A stretch of 64,000 bases of DNA from Rutstroemia sp. NJR-2017a BVV2 (taxonomy: Eukaryota > Ascomycota > Leotiomycetes > Helotiales > Rutstroemiaceae): contig NJPS01000054.1 in assembly GCA_002946415.1 (NCBI GenBank), forward strand, positions 1 to 64,000, given 5' to 3'. The notes beneath the pieces were generated by a model. The model did not search any database. It was not told the DNA's origin and saw nothing but the letters and a program-made list of their open reading frames with translations. A program made the position numbers and the translations under genes. Shown here piece after piece: positions 62,176 through 64,000 of the stretch. Position 1 is the stretch's first letter. Each line of letters starts with the position of its first letter.

Positions 62176-62400
62176 CTTAACTCGACTCTGCAAACATTCG
62201 TCTTGGTCTTTACCGCGAAATCGTGGCGGCTTCTGGGAATATAACCTTGTTGTACAATGCGCACGCCGCGGAAAGTAAAGACCACGTTGGTTTCGGGAGT
62301 TCTCGAAGTTGGCGGCAAGTTTGGCGGAGTTTTTCTCCGGATCTTCCTAAAATTCTGCACAATTTCAGAGTTTATCTGTTGAGCTATAACCAGGGTTGCA
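62176..62400 (-). promoter_or_regulatory. Probable promoter region of the Zn2Cys6 gene
   Basis: It has normal GC and contains the palindrome CCGCGG at about 62268 and TCCGGA near 62336, which are the kind of CGG sites that zinc-cluster proteins bind, so self-regulation is conceivable. Composition turns AT-rich after 62400. Confidence 0.4.
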
Positions 62401-62559
62401 TTTTATCAAATCTTTAAGCGATTTTTAAAACTCTTTACTTCTTATTGAAAAATTATAATTTGATTTAACTATTAAATAATATTAATTATATTCGATAAAT
62501 GTAATAATATAAATAAAAAAGAATTTATTAAATAAAATTATTTTTTAATAAAATCTTAT
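62401..62559. other. AT-rich flank
   Basis: No feature is seen. Confidence 0.4.
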
Positions 62560-62773
62560 TATAACGAACCTTACAAAAACAACCTAGAACTAATTTTCTA
62601 TCTAAAGCTTATTTAGTCAAATTCCTTATTTAAGCTATTATAGTATTAGTATATTATATACTCTATATATAATCAATTTTCTATATTTAAATTTTTCAAG
62701 TTCTAGAACTTTCTTAATTCTTTAGTTATTAATTTTAAAGTTAAATCTACTTTATTATTAAAGATTTATTATA
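62560..62773 (+). repeat. LTR of a second Gypsy-2 copy
   Basis: 214 bp, similar along its length to 43282-43494 and 43532-43745, with more C and G retained (TATAACGAACC start). Internal element sequence follows, so it is probably a 5' LTR. Confidence 0.8.
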
Positions 62774-64000
62774 TTATTAACAACTTATAATCTTACTAAC
62801 TATACTAATAGTTATCCAAATAATATCAACTATTTATCCCTTTTTGCTTCTGATTATCTTGATTACTAAATAATAAAAGTAAATCTATTTTAAGAGATTC
62901 TCGATATATAATAATTACTAATAATCTTTATAATATATTCTCTATTTAGTAATAGTAATAATAACAAACAAAATATCTTCTAAATATTCAATTAATATCT
63001 ATTTTATTACTAGTAATACTCTATCTTCTAGATAGTATATCGATATCCAAAAAGGAGTTAGTATAGATAATAATAATAATAATAAAGATCAAAATAGAAC
63101 CTTTTCTTAATAAGAGATATAAAGTTTAATATCCAATATTATTATTCTTTAAACTATTAATGAAAATACTGATAACCAAATAAATATAAATATACTAATA
63201 TTAGAAAAATAGAATATTTTCTTTATAGAATAGTTATAAAAACTTTTTAGAGAAATTAATAAATTAAGAAGTATTCAACTATCAATTAAATAAACTATAT
63301 TAGTATTTTTAATAAGAGAAGATATATATTTCTTTTAAGATATCTTATATATAGTAAATATATTTGAGATATAATAATAACTTTATATATAAATCTATAA
63401 TTTATCTATATTAATTAGTTTAGTTCTTTATTATTTTAATATAATAGATCTATATAATAAATTAAATAATAATTTCAGTATTAGATTAAGTTTATAAAAA
63501 ATACTTATACTAAAACAACTTGAGATTTACTAATATATATTACTAATCAAGAACTTCTAATAATAATATATCCTAAAATAGATATAAAGTATAATATTAA
63601 TATATCTCGAAAAATTATATTTATAATAATCTCTCTTCTTGATAATTATATAACTTATTGAATTAGTAATAACTTTTTTAACTAATTTAATAAAAATATA
63701 GTATATAGTTAATAAATATTATATACTTTATATAAATAATTTGAATTTTACTAAATTCTACTAATAACTTATACTATTTATTACTATTATAAATATTATA
63801 GATAAATATACTATTTATTAGAACTTAATTATTAAAGTTATCGAATTCTACTAATATATTATAAATATAGAATATATAATTAGTTAATTTCTTGAAGATA
63901 ATATATAGATCTACTAATAGTTTGAAATAAATAAAATAAGAATCAAAATTATTAATACTATATATTCTAATATCTTTATTAGTAACTTTATTTATAGATT
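62774..64000 (+). mobile_element. Gypsy-2 copy, 5' internal part, continuing past the window
   Basis: It is RIP-degraded gag-like sequence. Its end (63820-64000) matches 29740-29900 of the other Gypsy-2 copy in the same orientation, which ties this region to that family. No open frame remains. The rest of the element lies beyond the window. Confidence 0.7.

Noticed and set aside
1..64000. CRISPR array or bacterial operons
   Set aside because: No regularly spaced repeats or ribosome-binding sites were seen, and the telomere, introns and gene families are fungal.

Overview
The window is the left end of a chromosome from a filamentous ascomycete (Pezizomycotina). It opens with CCCTAA telomere repeats. 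Fungal-only families follow: Zn2Cys6 regulators, a FunK1 kinase relic, an aegerolysin, Tad-type LINEs, Fot/pogo and Ty3 chromovirus elements. Short introns with GTRNGT donors and CTNAC branch sites also fit. Most of the DNA carries the mark of repeat-induced point mutation (RIP): repeats have drifted by C-to-T and G-to-A changes, TpA is abundant, and old coding frames are full of TAA/TAG stops where Gln codons stood.

Layout. 1-165 telomere. 166-5.4 kb: RIP-worn subtelomere with a 0.34 kb inverted repeat (484-823 / 4524-4858). 5.4-7.8 kb: a mariner split by a tRNA-headed, SINE-like insert with a 13-bp target duplication. 9.3-14.7 kb: two convergent Zn2Cys6 regulator pseudogenes. 15.2-17.3 kb: a duplicated 0.27 kb segment, one copy directly upstream of an intact aegerolysin gene. 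17.7-20 kb: two tail-to-tail LINE fragments. 20.3-23.7 kb: a truncated FunK1 kinase relic and a near full-length DUF3435 tyrosine recombinase relic (Starship captain family), both on the minus strand.

24-55 kb is one block of very AT-rich, nested transposons. It holds a 5'-truncated Ty3 chromovirus (24.05-28.05 kb) and an older Ty3 element (about 29-43.7 kb) that was interrupted twice, by a Fot/pogo transposon (30065-31933) and by a complete 6.84 kb chromovirus with matching 498-bp LTRs and an AATAT target duplication (33885-40724). A Tad-type LINE in two inverted copies (44.1-49.0 and 51.7-55.1 kb) flanks a Ty1/copia relic.

55.3-57.0 kb and 59.6-62.4 kb are small islands of normal base composition. 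Each holds one intact gene: a two-exon secreted, cysteine-rich, GPI-anchor-like protein, and a three-exon Zn2Cys6 transcription factor. The window ends in another copy of the older Ty3 element (62560 onward).

Only three genes look intact: the aegerolysin, the cysteine-rich secreted protein and the Zn2Cys6 regulator. Nothing in the sequence ties them into one pathway, but an isolated set of secreted/toxin-family genes and a regulator in RIP-prone subtelomeric DNA is typical of fast-evolving accessory genome. All family calls come from motif recognition by eye; no database search was run.
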